Assembly: GCA_016788165.1 (NCBI GenBank)
Contig: JAEUTH010000038.1
Location: forward strand, 1 to 64,000
Length of the DNA: 64,000 bases
DNA from: Bacteroidia bacterium
GTDB lineage: Bacteria; Bacteroidota; Bacteroidia; AKYH767-A; OLB10
Direction: 5' to 3'
Positions 52,003 to 61,008 of the stretch are shown in pieces. Both the position numbers and the translations under genes were made by a program. The notes below the pieces were generated by a model. The model had not been told where the DNA came from. It saw only the letters and a program-made list of their open reading frames with translations, and ran no database searches. How positions within the stretch are numbered: the stretch's first letter is position 1; each line of letters starts with the position of its first letter.

Positions 52003-53373
52003 TTAAAGCAAAAGCGGTGCTGTTAATTTTATATGAACGCCTTTGGTTAAGTCAACTTCAAATTTACCTGAAATACCTTCCATTCTTTCTTTCATATTGT
52101 ATAAGCCGTTTGTTGTTTCGTTTAATTTTTGGTTTTGAAATCCTTTGCCAAAATCAATTATGTGTATTAACAAAAGTGCATTGGGATTTCCGTTTTCGGG
52201 CAGTTTAATTTCCATTTTAATTTCAACTTTATCTGTTGAAGCGTATTTAACCACATTATTTAGCGCTTCTTTAATTGTTAGAAAAACATTTCTTCTGAAT
52301 TCAGAGGTTAAGGGCACAGCCGGAACGTCTATTGTGTTTGCATGGCATTTAATATTGGCATTATCTAAAAAATTAAAAGCATATTGTCTTATGTAAACCA
52401 ATAAGCTGCTTAATGTATCGTGCCTTGGGTTTGTAGCCCATACTATTTCGCTCAATTTGTCAATTAATGCACCAGACGATGTGGCAATTTTTTCAATTTC
52501 AAAATTGCTGTTAATACCGTTCTTTTTATAAATTTCGCAAAGAAGTTTAATTTCTGTAAGTCCGGATCCTAAATCATCATGTAATTCTTTTGCTATCCGG
52601 TTTCTTTCTTGTTCGCGGGTTTCCATTACTGCCGTAACGCGCATTACTTCGGCATGTGCACGTTCTCTGATCAAACTTTCTTCTGCATTTCTTTTTGCAG
52701 CATCACGTATAAATTCTTTGTATGATAAACCCAATGAAAAGCATAAAAGTTCAACTATAATACCGAACATAAAATATAGCAATGGCGATGCCAGAAAAGT
52801 ATTTGGTAAACTACCATTGTATTGTAATGTGCTTAGTGTAAAAGCTGTGGCACCACCCAAGGTTAGAAATAAGGAGCCCGTTGCAAAATAATTGGTAAGC
52901 TTTTGCTTTTTCTGATATGTATATGTAATGGCATAAATGGATGCCCCAATTAGTACAAAGCGCGTAACATCATGTAGTATAATGCCCAATTCAAAATTAT
53001 CGAACACGAAAACACAGAGCAAAAACAAAACAATAAATGCAAGTACACCCAATTGCATTGCTTTAAAAAAAAACTCCAATTTTCGCATCGTCTTATTTAA
53101 TTCCAGAAATAAGATTGCAAATCTGTAATAGCAAAAATACGCCATCATGGGTACAATGGTGCTGAAAATAAAAGTATGTTCTTTTGAATTAAGTAAGCCT
53201 TGGTGGATTAAGAAACTACGCGAAAAGTAAATTATTATAAACAGCATATACGCCATATAATACAAGTATGTTTTATTGCGCAATTGCAAAAACTTAATGG
53301 CATTATACAGCATCATACTGGTAACCATACCAATAAAAATCAAATTTGCATTATCGTATAAACTACTAAGCAT
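52003..53373 (-). CDS. Membrane-bound sensor histidine kinase (HisKA_3 type)
   Basis: The protein has 456 residues. About 215 N-terminal residues form seven TM segments without a large periplasmic domain (7TMR-DISM-like). A coiled linker (about 225-255) leads to the HisKA_3 dimerisation domain with His265 in RIAKELHDDLGSGL. The HATPase domain has the N box EALNNVVKYA, G1 DFGKGF and G2 TNGLYNMKERM, and the EIVWATNPRHDTL stretch is typical of LuxR-partner kinases of this phylum. No response regulator is next to it, so it is an orphan here. It starts 34 bp after the vWA gene and probably shares its transcript. Confidence 0.9.
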   Translation of the reverse strand: MLSSLYDNANLIFIGMVTSMMLYNAIKFLQLRNKTYLYYMAYMLFIIIYFSRSFLIHQGLLNSKEHTFIFSTIVPMMAYFCYYRFAILFLELNKTMRKLEFFFKAMQLGVLAFIVLFLLCVFVFDNFELGIILHDVTRFVLIGASIYAITYTYQKKQKLTNYFATGSLFLTLGGATAFTLSTLQYNGSLPNTFLASPLLYFMFGIIVELLCFSLGLSYKEFIRDAAKRNAEESLIRERAHAEVMRVTAVMETREQERNRIAKELHDDLGSGLTEIKLLCEIYKKNGINSNFEIEKIATSSGALIDKLSEIVWATNPRHDTLSSLLVYIRQYAFNFLDNANIKCHANTIDVPAVPLTSEFRRNVFLTIKEALNNVVKYASTDKVEIKMEIKLPENGNPNALLLIHIIDFGKGFQNQKLNETTNGLYNMKERMEGISGKFEVDLTKGVHIKLTAPLLL

Positions 53374-53407
53374 TAATGGTATTGGATATTTATACTACGA
53401 AAAGTTT

Positions 53408-54526
53408 TTACCAACTACTACCATGGGCAATTGCTTGTTTTACAAATTGCTTTATAATAACACGGTTTAAGTTTCCTTCCTCGCCTACAATTTCCTGCAC
53501 TACATAATTGGTTTTAATTTTCACTAAATCCTTTTCAAGCAATTCATTAATTTGTGTTAATATAAGTTGACGTTGCTCTCTGTTGTTTTTAAGTATTTCA
53601 AGCATTTCGTTACCTGATGTATTGGTAAATTGTTCAGGCAAATTTTCTCTATCCAATTCAAATAGGTTAAAATTAGGCAATGATGATATACAAGTTAAAT
53701 CCCATGGTAAACAATTATTTGCAGGTGCAGTTTTGTAAATAAGGCGTGCTGCAAAAGTTGAAGCATTGTTTTGTAATGAAGCGCTATCAATACTTTGCAT
53801 AAGCTTATGGTTTGTATTTCCATTAATGCCATAACCAATAATGGTTTGGTTGAGGCTGTTGTTGAGTTTGTAAAGGCTTTTGATATTAGTTGCACCATCC
53901 GATGGCAATACTTTATTGATATGAATAGCTGCCGACTTACCGTTTCCGAAATAAGCTAATTTTTCCCACCATTTAAGTTCCTTTTCAGTTAAGCTGCTAT
54001 TACAATAAATGGTATTGATTGTTATATGCTTTTGATTGGCTTGCTGGCAAAGTTTTTCTAAACCCGGCCCGGGCATAATACTGCCGTTGCCGATAATAAA
54101 AACACATTTAAGCGCTTGCTTATTTGTACTCCAATTAATGTGGTTTATTGCTTGGTCTAAAGCTGCTTCTACAAATTGATCGCCTTTTTCTATATTAGGT
54201 TTCAAATCATCAATCACATTAAAAATTGAATCGTAAGCATTGGATAAAGGCGTTGCAATTTTTACGAAACTGCTTTTGCTGCCAAAACTTGGCCGGCCGT
54301 AAAAGATATAGCTGATACGCAGATTAGTTTGAGGCGTTAATGTGGCATGGTGGTTAATCAGTTGCCAAAAATTTTCTTTTAAATCGGTTATTAATCCGTT
54401 GGTACTTGCGCTTAAATCGGCACAAATAACCACATCGGTGTCAACAATTTTCTTCGTCCCTTTGTTTTGCCCAATAGCTATTTCGCTTGCAAAAACAAAA
54501 AGTATTATCGAATAAACTCTAAGCAT
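53408..54526 (-). CDS. Secreted vWA-domain protein
   Basis: The protein has 372 residues with signal peptide MLRVYSIILFVFASEIAIGQ. A von Willebrand A fold follows: VVICADLSASTNG holds the MIDAS D-x-S-x-S, FVEAALDQAINHINW is helix 3, and CVFIIGNGSIMPGPG stands at the fourth strand, where the usual T-D-G motif reads G-N-G, so the metal site is altered. The C-terminal 120 residues (from NCLPWDLTCISS) are mixed helix/strand without a known domain. Possible partner or ligand of the kinase downstream (inference from the 34-bp gap). Confidence 0.75.
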   Translation of the reverse strand: MLRVYSIILFVFASEIAIGQNKGTKKIVDTDVVICADLSASTNGLITDLKENFWQLINHHATLTPQTNLRISYIFYGRPSFGSKSSFVKIATPLSNAYDSIFNVIDDLKPNIEKGDQFVEAALDQAINHINWSTNKQALKCVFIIGNGSIMPGPGLEKLCQQANQKHITINTIYCNSSLTEKELKWWEKLAYFGNGKSAAIHINKVLPSDGATNIKSLYKLNNSLNQTIIGYGINGNTNHKLMQSIDSASLQNNASTFAARLIYKTAPANNCLPWDLTCISSLPNFNLFELDRENLPEQFTNTSGNEMLEILKNNREQRQLILTQINELLEKDLVKIKTNYVVQEIVGEEGNLNRVIIKQFVKQAIAHGSSW

Positions 54527-54657
54527 TTATTACACAAACAACTAAATACAGGCACAATATATTTATTTCTACTCTTCCAATAATTTGTTGCAATGCTGTT
54601 TGTTTAATAAAGCGCTTATTAATTACACTTTTTAAAAACTTGAATAAATTTGCAACC

Positions 54658-55011
54658 ATGGATTCGAAGGAAATAGCATTATTAAAATCAAAATGGCAAT
54701 TGTTGTTACAAAACCTTAATAACCGGTTTGATAGTGAATTGGATTTACAAGGTGTATTGTTTTTAATAGGTGTGCAAGAGTTGGGCAAAGGGTACCGGCA
54801 ATTTTCCAAATCAGAAAAGGGCGACTTAATGCATATTGCCACCTGCAAATTACTAAGTCAATATGGTTATTACGTATTAAACGGTATTGATGTTGATGGT
54901 TGGCCTCATTGGGAACTAATGCAACCTTTACCACCTCTTACTTTGCGCGAACAAGATTTATTATTGAAACAGGCAGCAATAGAATATTTCGAAGCGGAGA
55001 TTTTCGGTTAA
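54658..55011 (+). CDS. Conserved hypothetical protein
   Basis: The protein has 117 residues from the ATG at 54658; an in-frame TTG at 54640 lies upstream. It is soluble and helical at both ends (SKEIALLKSKWQLLLQNLNNRFD; TLREQDLLLKQAAIEYFEAEIF), with a middle of LDLQGVLFLIGVQELGKGYRQFS and the phrase GWPHWELMQPLPPL. I do not recognise a family beyond a general Bacteroidota hypothetical. A TAAATTTG box (54645-54652) ends 5 bp before the ATG, so the message could be leaderless. Ends 5 bp from the convergent polyprenyl synthase gene. Confidence 0.65.
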   Translation: MDSKEIALLKSKWQLLLQNLNNRFDSELDLQGVLFLIGVQELGKGYRQFSKSEKGDLMHIATCKLLSQYGYYVLNGIDVDGWPHWELMQPLPPLTLREQDLLLKQAAIEYFEAEIFG

Positions 55012-55016
55012 AGCTC

Positions 55017-55994
55017 CTATTTGGTTCTGTTGATTGTATATTTTATTAAATCGGTAAGTGCCGATTTGTAGCTGCTATCGGGCAAAATTGAAAGCGCAGT
55101 TAGGGCTTTGCTACAATAAATTTCCATAACCTTTGTAGCATATTCAATACCTTGATATTTATTAATTAAACTTAAAACCTGAGCTACTTTAGCTACATCT
55201 TCGTTTTGGTTTTTAATAATATAAATAATCTGATTGCGCTCGGCCTTGGTAGCATTTTTTAAAGTATATATTATAGGCAATGTCATTTTTCGCTCTTTAA
55301 TATCAATACCTGATGGTTTGCCCGTTTGCGTGGCCTGCATATAGTCAAACAAATCATCTTTAATTTGAAAAGCAATACCAATATCATTTCCAATGGCGCG
55401 CATGGTTTCGGTTTGTTGCGGGTTGGCTCCGGCCGAAGCTGTACCAACGGCACAACATGCTGCAATTAGCGATGCGGTTTTATTGGTTATAATTTCAAAA
55501 TAAACCGACTCTTCAATATCTAATTTACGCGCTTTTTCAATTTGCAACAGTTCGCCTTCGCTCATACGCCTTACTGCTTCGCTAACCAGTTGCAGCAATG
55601 TAAACTCGCCATTATCAATACTAAGCAACAAACCTTTGCTTAATAAATAATCGCCAACGAGCACAGCAATTTTATTTTTCCACAAAGCATTAATCGAAAA
55701 AAAACCTCTGCGTAAATTGGAGTCATCAACAACATCATCGTGTACCAGTGTTGCAGTGTGTAACAGTTCAATTAATGCAGCACCACGATGTGTTGATTCA
55801 TTAATATTACCATGTATGCCTGCACACAAAAACACAAACATGGGTCGCATTTGTTTGCCTTTACGTTTAACAATGTAATGGGTAATTTTATCAAGCAATG
55901 GCACATTACTTTTCATGGATGCTTGAAACTTTTTTTCAAAGGCCTCCATGTGCAATTCGATGGGTTTGCGAATTTCGCTTAAACTGATATTCAT
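55017..55994 (-). CDS. ispB: Long-chain polyprenyl diphosphate synthase
   Basis: Condenses isopentenyl diphosphate units onto an allylic primer to give the isoprenoid chain of a respiratory quinone. It has 325 residues. The first Asp-rich motif is LLHTATLVHDDVVDDSNLRRG and the second IGIAFQIKDDLFDYM. KRKGKQMRPMFVFLCAG is the basic substrate-binding block. The ispB label reflects the octaprenyl/heptaprenyl type and is approximate. Consistent with the nearby UbiD-family gene in quinone synthesis. Confidence 0.93.
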   Translation of the reverse strand: MNISLSEIRKPIELHMEAFEKKFQASMKSNVPLLDKITHYIVKRKGKQMRPMFVFLCAGIHGNINESTHRGAALIELLHTATLVHDDVVDDSNLRRGFFSINALWKNKIAVLVGDYLLSKGLLLSIDNGEFTLLQLVSEAVRRMSEGELLQIEKARKLDIEESVYFEIITNKTASLIAACCAVGTASAGANPQQTETMRAIGNDIGIAFQIKDDLFDYMQATQTGKPSGIDIKERKMTLPIIYTLKNATKAERNQIIYIIKNQNEDVAKVAQVLSLINKYQGIEYATKVMEIYCSKALTALSILPDSSYKSALTDLIKYTINRTK

Positions 55995-56042
55995 AAATTG
56001 TTTTACAGCGGGGGCTAATGTAATTGCATCCCTTATAGTAAC

Positions 56043-57212
56043 CTAAACTTGGTTTGATTTTACATCTCGAAACCAAAAACTTACTGCAATAAAAAAGGCT
56101 ACCATGGCAGTAATTACCATAGCTGTTGCAGGAAATCCTTGCTGCCAAACAATACCAGCCCATACACTTGCCAATAAAGTTGCCAAACTATTTATAGCAC
56201 CAAATAAGCCAAAAGCCGAACCGGCCTCTTCTTTTTTGCAATGTATTGCTAAAAATGCTTTGGCTGTTGCATCGAAGCAGGATGCATACAAACCATATAC
56301 TATCATTAACGCATAAAGTAAAAGTAAGTTAGTGGTAAGCGTTATGCCTATATAAACAATTGCAAACAACATTAAGCCGGTAAACAAGACAGGTTTGTAG
56401 CTTGTTTTATCGGCTAAAATTCCGATGGGATAAGCTGTTGCTGCAAACACCACGTTATACAACAGATAGGCTGCAATCATTTGTGTATCGGTAAAACCAT
56501 GCAACTTCAAATACAATAATAAAAACACATCGGCACTGTTTACCAAAGCAAATAGCCATAAGCGCAAACAAACTGTTTTAAATGCAGGTGTTGCAGTTTT
56601 CCAATAGGCGATTGGAAATAGGCTAAACTTTTTTTCAGTTACCAGAAAGGGTTTCTCTTTGATTACAAAAGTTAATGCAACCGCAAAGAAACATGGTAAT
56701 ACAGCCCACTTAATTAAATCAAGGTAATTACCCGGATTATAGTAGAGATAAATTAATGCAAGTAAAGGGCCTAATACGGCACCAACGGTATCCATACTTC
56801 GGTGGAAACCAAAAACCGTTGCTTTGTGTTGTGGCAAGGCTTCGGCATGCAAAATTGCATCGCGTGCAGCCGTGCGGATGCCTTTGCCCAACCTATCTGT
56901 TAACCTTGCTGTAAATACACCCGATATGCTTGTAAAAAATACAAGCATCAATCTGGATAATGCAGTTAAACCATAACCCATTTGAATAAATGGTAACCGT
57001 TTTCCGATTTTATCGCTATAACTTCCAAAATAACCTTTGCTAAGACCTGCAAATGCTTCGGCAACGCCTTCTAATATACCAATAGCCACCATGCCAAAGC
57101 CAATGCTCTTTAAATAAACCGGCATAACAGGATATAGTAACTCGCTGGCCACATCGTTAAACAGGCTAACCAGCGATAAGAAAATTATGGTTTTGGTTAA
57201 TACTTTTTGCAA
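56043..57212 (-). CDS. MFS transporter
   Basis: The protein has 389 residues and 12 predicted TM segments. The opening IIFLSLVSLFNDVASELLYPVMPVYLKSIGFG and the loop motif GKGIRTAARDAILHAE (between TM4 and TM5) fit the MFS_1 subgroup of small-molecule efflux carriers. Substrate unknown. The only start that keeps TM1 is TTG at 57212; the next ATG is inside TM1. Located downstream of the terminator at 57243-57275 and 48 bp upstream of the polyprenyl synthase gene. Confidence 0.88.
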   Translation of the reverse strand: MQKVLTKTIIFLSLVSLFNDVASELLYPVMPVYLKSIGFGMVAIGILEGVAEAFAGLSKGYFGSYSDKIGKRLPFIQMGYGLTALSRLMLVFFTSISGVFTARLTDRLGKGIRTAARDAILHAEALPQHKATVFGFHRSMDTVGAVLGPLLALIYLYYNPGNYLDLIKWAVLPCFFAVALTFVIKEKPFLVTEKKFSLFPIAYWKTATPAFKTVCLRLWLFALVNSADVFLLLYLKLHGFTDTQMIAAYLLYNVVFAATAYPIGILADKTSYKPVLFTGLMLFAIVYIGITLTTNLLLLYALMIVYGLYASCFDATAKAFLAIHCKKEEAGSAFGLFGAINSLATLLASVWAGIVWQQGFPATAMVITAMVAFFIAVSFWFRDVKSNQV

Positions 57213-57242
57213 GCGTAGTTGGGTGTTGGGTTTACTGCAAAT

Positions 57243-57275
57243 AAAAAGCCCTTGCAGTAAACAGCAAGGGCTTTT
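57243..57275 (-). terminator. Terminator of the small Cys-rich protein gene
   Basis: AAAAAGCCCTTGC / GCAAGGGCTTTTT perfect 13-bp stem with a 7-nt loop and T tract; 20 bp after the stop of the gene at 57296-57523. Confidence 0.85.
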
Positions 57276-57295
57276 TATTGATTTCTAAAAATTAA

Positions 57296-57523
57296 TTAGT
57301 TTTTAGGATCAGCTGCTTTTGTATCAGTAGCAGCTTTAGTTTTGTTATCAGAGCAAGCAGCTTTAGCCGAGCTTTTGCTGTGACAAGCTTTGTCTTTTGA
57401 ATCGCTTTTGCAGCATGCCTTTTTAGTTTCTGACTTAGCAGGTGCAGCTTGTGTTTGTGCCGATTGAGCATAGGTTGCAGCGGTAAAAGAAACGGCAGCA
57501 ACTAATAACATTAATTTCTTCAT
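57296..57523 (-). CDS. Small secreted Cys/Lys-rich protein
   Basis: The protein has 75 residues: signal peptide MKKLMLLVAAVSFTAATYAQ (20 residues) and a mature part of about 55 residues rich in Lys, Ala, Ser, Asp and Thr. It has four cysteines: a CC pair in KKACCKSDSKDKAC, the third Cys in that same stretch and one in KAACSDNK. A CC doublet spaced like the first part of the hppA Cys tail makes a metal-binding or redox role possible, but nothing more can be said. It has its own -7 box (57562-57569) and strong terminator, so it is a stand-alone gene. Confidence 0.7.
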   Translation of the reverse strand: MKKLMLLVAAVSFTAATYAQSAQTQAAPAKSETKKACCKSDSKDKACHSKSSAKAACSDNKTKAATDTKAADPKN

Positions 57524-57561
57524 TGTTTTTAAGTTTTAAAGTGAATTTCTATTTGAGGCTT

Positions 57562-57569
57562 CAAATGTA
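57562..57569 (-). promoter_or_regulatory. -7 box of the small Cys-rich gene
   Basis: Coding-strand TACATTTG, exact TAnnTTTG match, 38 bp upstream of the ATG. No good -33 element. Confidence 0.45.
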
Positions 57570-57682
57570 ATGTATAAAAGCGCTTTAAAGTTTGCATGGT
57601 TCGAAAGTTCATTTTTACTACATCTAAGTATAAAAACCAATAAATAAGGTGTATTTAAAACATTTACCAATCATTTTACCTG

Positions 57683-57690
57683 TAATTTTG
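57683..57690 (+). promoter_or_regulatory. -7 box of the MacB-type permease gene
   Basis: TAATTTTG matches TAnnTTTG, with a weak TTTA 16 bp upstream. The leader would be about 45 nt. Confidence 0.45.
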
Positions 57691-57741
57691 TAACATACGG
57701 ACATTCTGTTTATCTATGTTGCAGCATAAAAAGCATGGGTT

Positions 57742-58974
57742 ATGGGCATTGGCGAATACATACAACTTTCTTACTCCAGTATAAAATCGCAGTTATTGCG
57801 TACCTCCTTAACTGCATTGATAATAGCAATTGGCATAACCGCTCTGGTTGGTATTTTAACCGCTATTGATGCGCTGGAGTCATCATTAACCAGCAGTTTT
57901 TCAAATATGGGTAGTAACAGTTTTAATATCCGAAATTCGGGCAACCGTATTCGTGCAAATAAAGCCGGTAAAACATTTAAGCGTCATACATCTATTAATT
58001 ACTACCAGGCACAAAAGTTTAAACAACAATTTACATATCCTGCCACGGTATCCATATCGGCAATGGCATCACAAATCAGCACTTTAAAGTTTGGCGATAA
58101 AAAAACAAACCCCAATATCTTTATTATGGGTGCTGATGATGGATATTTGAATGTATCCGGCTTAAGTCTTGAAACGGGTCGTAATTTTTCGCCTACTGAT
58201 TTAACTTTAGGAGCAAGTGTTATTATTTTAGGTAGTGAAGTAGCAAATACACTTTTCAAATCGAAACCTGCTATTAATCAACAAATATTTGTAGGCAGTT
58301 ATAAATATGTAGTGATAGGCGTTTTAAAAGAAAAAGGATCGTCATTTGGTATGAGCCCCGATAAAAATTGCATAATACCATTGCTTAATTTAAAAAACAG
58401 ATATGCCAGCAACAGTACAACCTATACCACCACGGTAAATGTAAGTGATATTCGGTTTTTAGATCAAGCAATAGGCGAAGCCACAGGTTTAATGCGGAGC
58501 ATCAGGCGTGATGATATACTAAGTGATAATAGTTTTGAAATAACAAAAAGTGATGGGTTGGCCAATCAGGTAATAGAGTCAACAAGTGATATCAGATATG
58601 CCGCAATTGCTATTGCAGCCATCACTTTATTAGGCGCATCAATCGGGTTGATGAATATTATGCTTGTATCTGTAACCGAACGTACACGCGAAATAGGAAT
58701 CAGAAAAAGTATGGGCGCTACGGCTGCCAATATCAGGCATCAGTTTTTAGCCGAATCAATAATGATTTGTCAGTTAGGCGGATTGTTAGGTGTGTTTTTG
58801 GGAATTGGTATTGGCAATACATTAAGTTTATTTATCGGTAGCCCATTTATTTTGCCTCTAAACTGGATACTGCTTGCCGTAGCACTTTGTTTTACAGTTG
58901 GTATAGTAAGCGGATATTATCCGGCAGCAAAAGCCGCCAAATTAGATCCCATTGAGGCTTTGCGTTATGAATAA
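57742..58974 (+). CDS. ABC transporter permease, MacB/FtsX type
   Basis: The protein has 410 residues with TM1 near 20-42 (LLRTSLTALIIAIGITALVGIL), a periplasmic MacB_PCD-like domain (about 45-270), and three C-terminal TMs with the FtsX block SVTERTREIGIRKSMGATAANIRHQFL. The end is YYPAAKAAKLDPIEALRYE, typical of MacB permeases. No ABC ATPase or membrane-fusion partner is adjacent, so the ATPase must be encoded elsewhere. Likely role: mechanotransmission-type export of a lipoprotein, peptide or drug. Convergent with rlmB (22-bp gap). Confidence 0.92.
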   Translation: MGIGEYIQLSYSSIKSQLLRTSLTALIIAIGITALVGILTAIDALESSLTSSFSNMGSNSFNIRNSGNRIRANKAGKTFKRHTSINYYQAQKFKQQFTYPATVSISAMASQISTLKFGDKKTNPNIFIMGADDGYLNVSGLSLETGRNFSPTDLTLGASVIILGSEVANTLFKSKPAINQQIFVGSYKYVVIGVLKEKGSSFGMSPDKNCIIPLLNLKNRYASNSTTYTTTVNVSDIRFLDQAIGEATGLMRSIRRDDILSDNSFEITKSDGLANQVIESTSDIRYAAIAIAAITLLGASIGLMNIMLVSVTERTREIGIRKSMGATAANIRHQFLAESIMICQLGGLLGVFLGIGIGNTLSLFIGSPFILPLNWILLAVALCFTVGIVSGYYPAAKAAKLDPIEALRYE

Positions 58975-58996
58975 CTTAAACCATATACGCAATAAT

Positions 58997-59767
58997 TTAT
59001 TTAAGCGTATTGCGCTGACGAACGGCTTCATACATAACAATTGCTGCCGATACCGAAACATTTAACGAGTCAATTAAACCCGACATTGGTATGCGAACTT
59101 TAACATCGCTAAGTTTTAAAAACTCGGGCGATATACCGGTATCTTCTGCACCCATAATTATTGCTGTTGGTTGGGTGTAGGCCACATCAAAATGCAATTG
59201 ATTTGTTTTTTCAGTACATGCCACTATTTGCAAACCCGAATTTTTAAGAAATTGTATTTCCTGTTTCAGGTCGTTTACCTTGCAAACAGCTAATTTATGC
59301 AGTGCCCCGGCTGATGTTTTTACGGCATCGGCATTTATTTGCGCAGCACCTCTGCTGGGAATTACCAATGCATCAACACCGGCACAAACTGCCGTACGGG
59401 CAATGGCTCCAAAGTTACGTACATCGGTAACCCGGTCTAATATTAAAATAAATGGGTGGCGACCATTTTCAAAAACCCTGGCAATTATATTCGAAAGATT
59501 TTCGAATTCAATTTCGGTGATAAATGCAATAGCGCCCTGATGGTTTTTAGTTGTAATGCTATTAAGTTTTTCGATGGGCACTTGTTGATATACCCAATCG
59601 TTTTGTTTTAGCTTTTGTTTTAACTGTTGTATTAACGGGTTTGAAATACCCACCTGAATTAAAATTTTATCGGGTTGTTTGCCTGCATCAATTGCTTCGA
59701 TAATTGCGTGTATGCCGAAAATAAAATCTTTATTGGCTATGGCTTTGGATGGTTTATGCTTATACAT
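58997..59767 (-). CDS. rlmB: 23S rRNA (guanosine-2'-O-)-methyltransferase RlmB
   Basis: A SpoU/TrmH-family enzyme that 2'-O-methylates G2251-type positions in 23S rRNA. It has 256 residues: the substrate-binding N-terminal domain (FIFGIHAIIEAIDAGKQPDKILIQ), then the trefoil-knot motifs LDRVTDVRNFGAIARTA, ADAVKTSAGALHKL, IIMGAEDTGISPEFL and SLNVSVSAAIVMYE. Last gene of a four-gene minus-strand run (ung, BamA-like, GWxTD, rlmB) with 3 bp to the gene before it. Confidence 0.95.
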   Translation of the reverse strand: MYKHKPSKAIANKDFIFGIHAIIEAIDAGKQPDKILIQVGISNPLIQQLKQKLKQNDWVYQQVPIEKLNSITTKNHQGAIAFITEIEFENLSNIIARVFENGRHPFILILDRVTDVRNFGAIARTAVCAGVDALVIPSRGAAQINADAVKTSAGALHKLAVCKVNDLKQEIQFLKNSGLQIVACTEKTNQLHFDVAYTQPTAIIMGAEDTGISPEFLKLSDVKVRIPMSGLIDSLNVSVSAAIVMYEAVRQRNTLK

Positions 59768-59770
59768 GAT

Positions 59771-61003
59771 TTAACGGGTTTGCCCTTGACGCCATTTGTT
59801 TACTGCCTGATACCATGGTGTTTCAAAATCAGCTGCACGCTGCAACATATAGTCGTTTTGGCTAAATGGGTTGTTCATTTTAATAAATTCGAAAAATAAA
59901 TTTTGCCCGAAATTTAAATTATAACTCCAAACAATTGTTTTTTCATTATAATCAATTGCATCCGGTGGACCCATAATAATATATATCAAGCCACGGTCGG
60001 TTTGCCAGCCTGCTATATAACTGGTAAAATTTAAATTAGCGTACTGCACATTATAATAATACGCTTCAATTAATTTGCGGCTTTTCATTTTATCACCCGC
60101 ACATTTAGTCCAAAACTCCTGCATGGCTGTAGTTTTATTTTCGGCCTGTTGCATCTTTTCAAATTCGGCATTGGTTGTCAGATAACGTAATGGCGGTAAC
60201 ATATCCTGGGTGCGGTTGATATTGGGAAAATCACTGTCGAAACTCATCAGCGTAAAGCCATTTTTTTGCATCGTATCTGCCTGAAAGTGATATAATCCCG
60301 GTTTATTTAAAACAAATGTTTGCTGAGTATAATTTACTTCAACAGCGCTATCGGCTATATAACTAAATGTGTTTTGACTAACTGTTACATGTGGTGGTAA
60401 TGGCAATTCGTTATTAAATTTAAAATAGCGCATCCATGCTTTTTGCATGGGTACTGTTGATGCAAATACGTTTACACTATCGGTAGTTTTAACCCAATTG
60501 CCAAAATAAGGCAGGCCATTGTTTTGAGTTGCAAGCATACTGATTTCAGTTATCAAACCGGTTTGATTAAACTGCCTGAATTGTACTGTTTTATTTTTAG
60601 CTTGTACATCAACTACTTCGAGTTTAATCACAAATTGCTGTATTGCCGGTTTAGCAAAAAACATTTTTACAGTTGTATAATTTTCGTCAGTAGCAATAAC
60701 TTTAAAATGAATAGCATCCTGATCTAAATATTTTTTCGATTGCGCTTTTTCGAGCACAAACAAGTTTACATTAACCAGAGCTACCGGCATCGAATCATTT
60801 TCATATTGCAACCCATCGTTATTTAACTGTAGCCATAGCATTAAACTATCAGTGCTATATTGGTACAAACAAAACTGCGGCTGTAACGTTAATTGATTAT
60901 CGGTAATAGGCACCGTACTATGTTGCGCATTAGCTGTTAAATTTAAAAGGTAAATTATTAAAACCAGGATAACATTATTTTTTATAAATCGGTAAGGAGT
61001 CAT
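59771..61003 (-). CDS. GWxTD domain protein, secreted
   Basis: The protein has 410 residues with N-terminal signal (NNVILVLIIYLLNLTANAQ). The name-giving motif is IAGWQTDRGLIYIIMGPPDAID, preceded by FWTKCAGDKMKSRKLIEAYYYNVQYANLNF, the family's helical block. The C-terminal end binds W/Y-rich strands (FFEFIKMNNPFSQNDYMLQRAADFE). GWxTD proteins are common in Bacteroidota and Acidobacteria; their function is unknown. It lies between the BamA-like gene (5 bp) and rlmB (3 bp). Confidence 0.93.
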   Translation of the reverse strand: MTPYRFIKNNVILVLIIYLLNLTANAQHSTVPITDNQLTLQPQFCLYQYSTDSLMLWLQLNNDGLQYENDSMPVALVNVNLFVLEKAQSKKYLDQDAIHFKVIATDENYTTVKMFFAKPAIQQFVIKLEVVDVQAKNKTVQFRQFNQTGLITEISMLATQNNGLPYFGNWVKTTDSVNVFASTVPMQKAWMRYFKFNNELPLPPHVTVSQNTFSYIADSAVEVNYTQQTFVLNKPGLYHFQADTMQKNGFTLMSFDSDFPNINRTQDMLPPLRYLTTNAEFEKMQQAENKTTAMQEFWTKCAGDKMKSRKLIEAYYYNVQYANLNFTSYIAGWQTDRGLIYIIMGPPDAIDYNEKTIVWSYNLNFGQNLFFEFIKMNNPFSQNDYMLQRAADFETPWYQAVNKWRQGQTR

Positions 61004-61008
61004 TGCTT

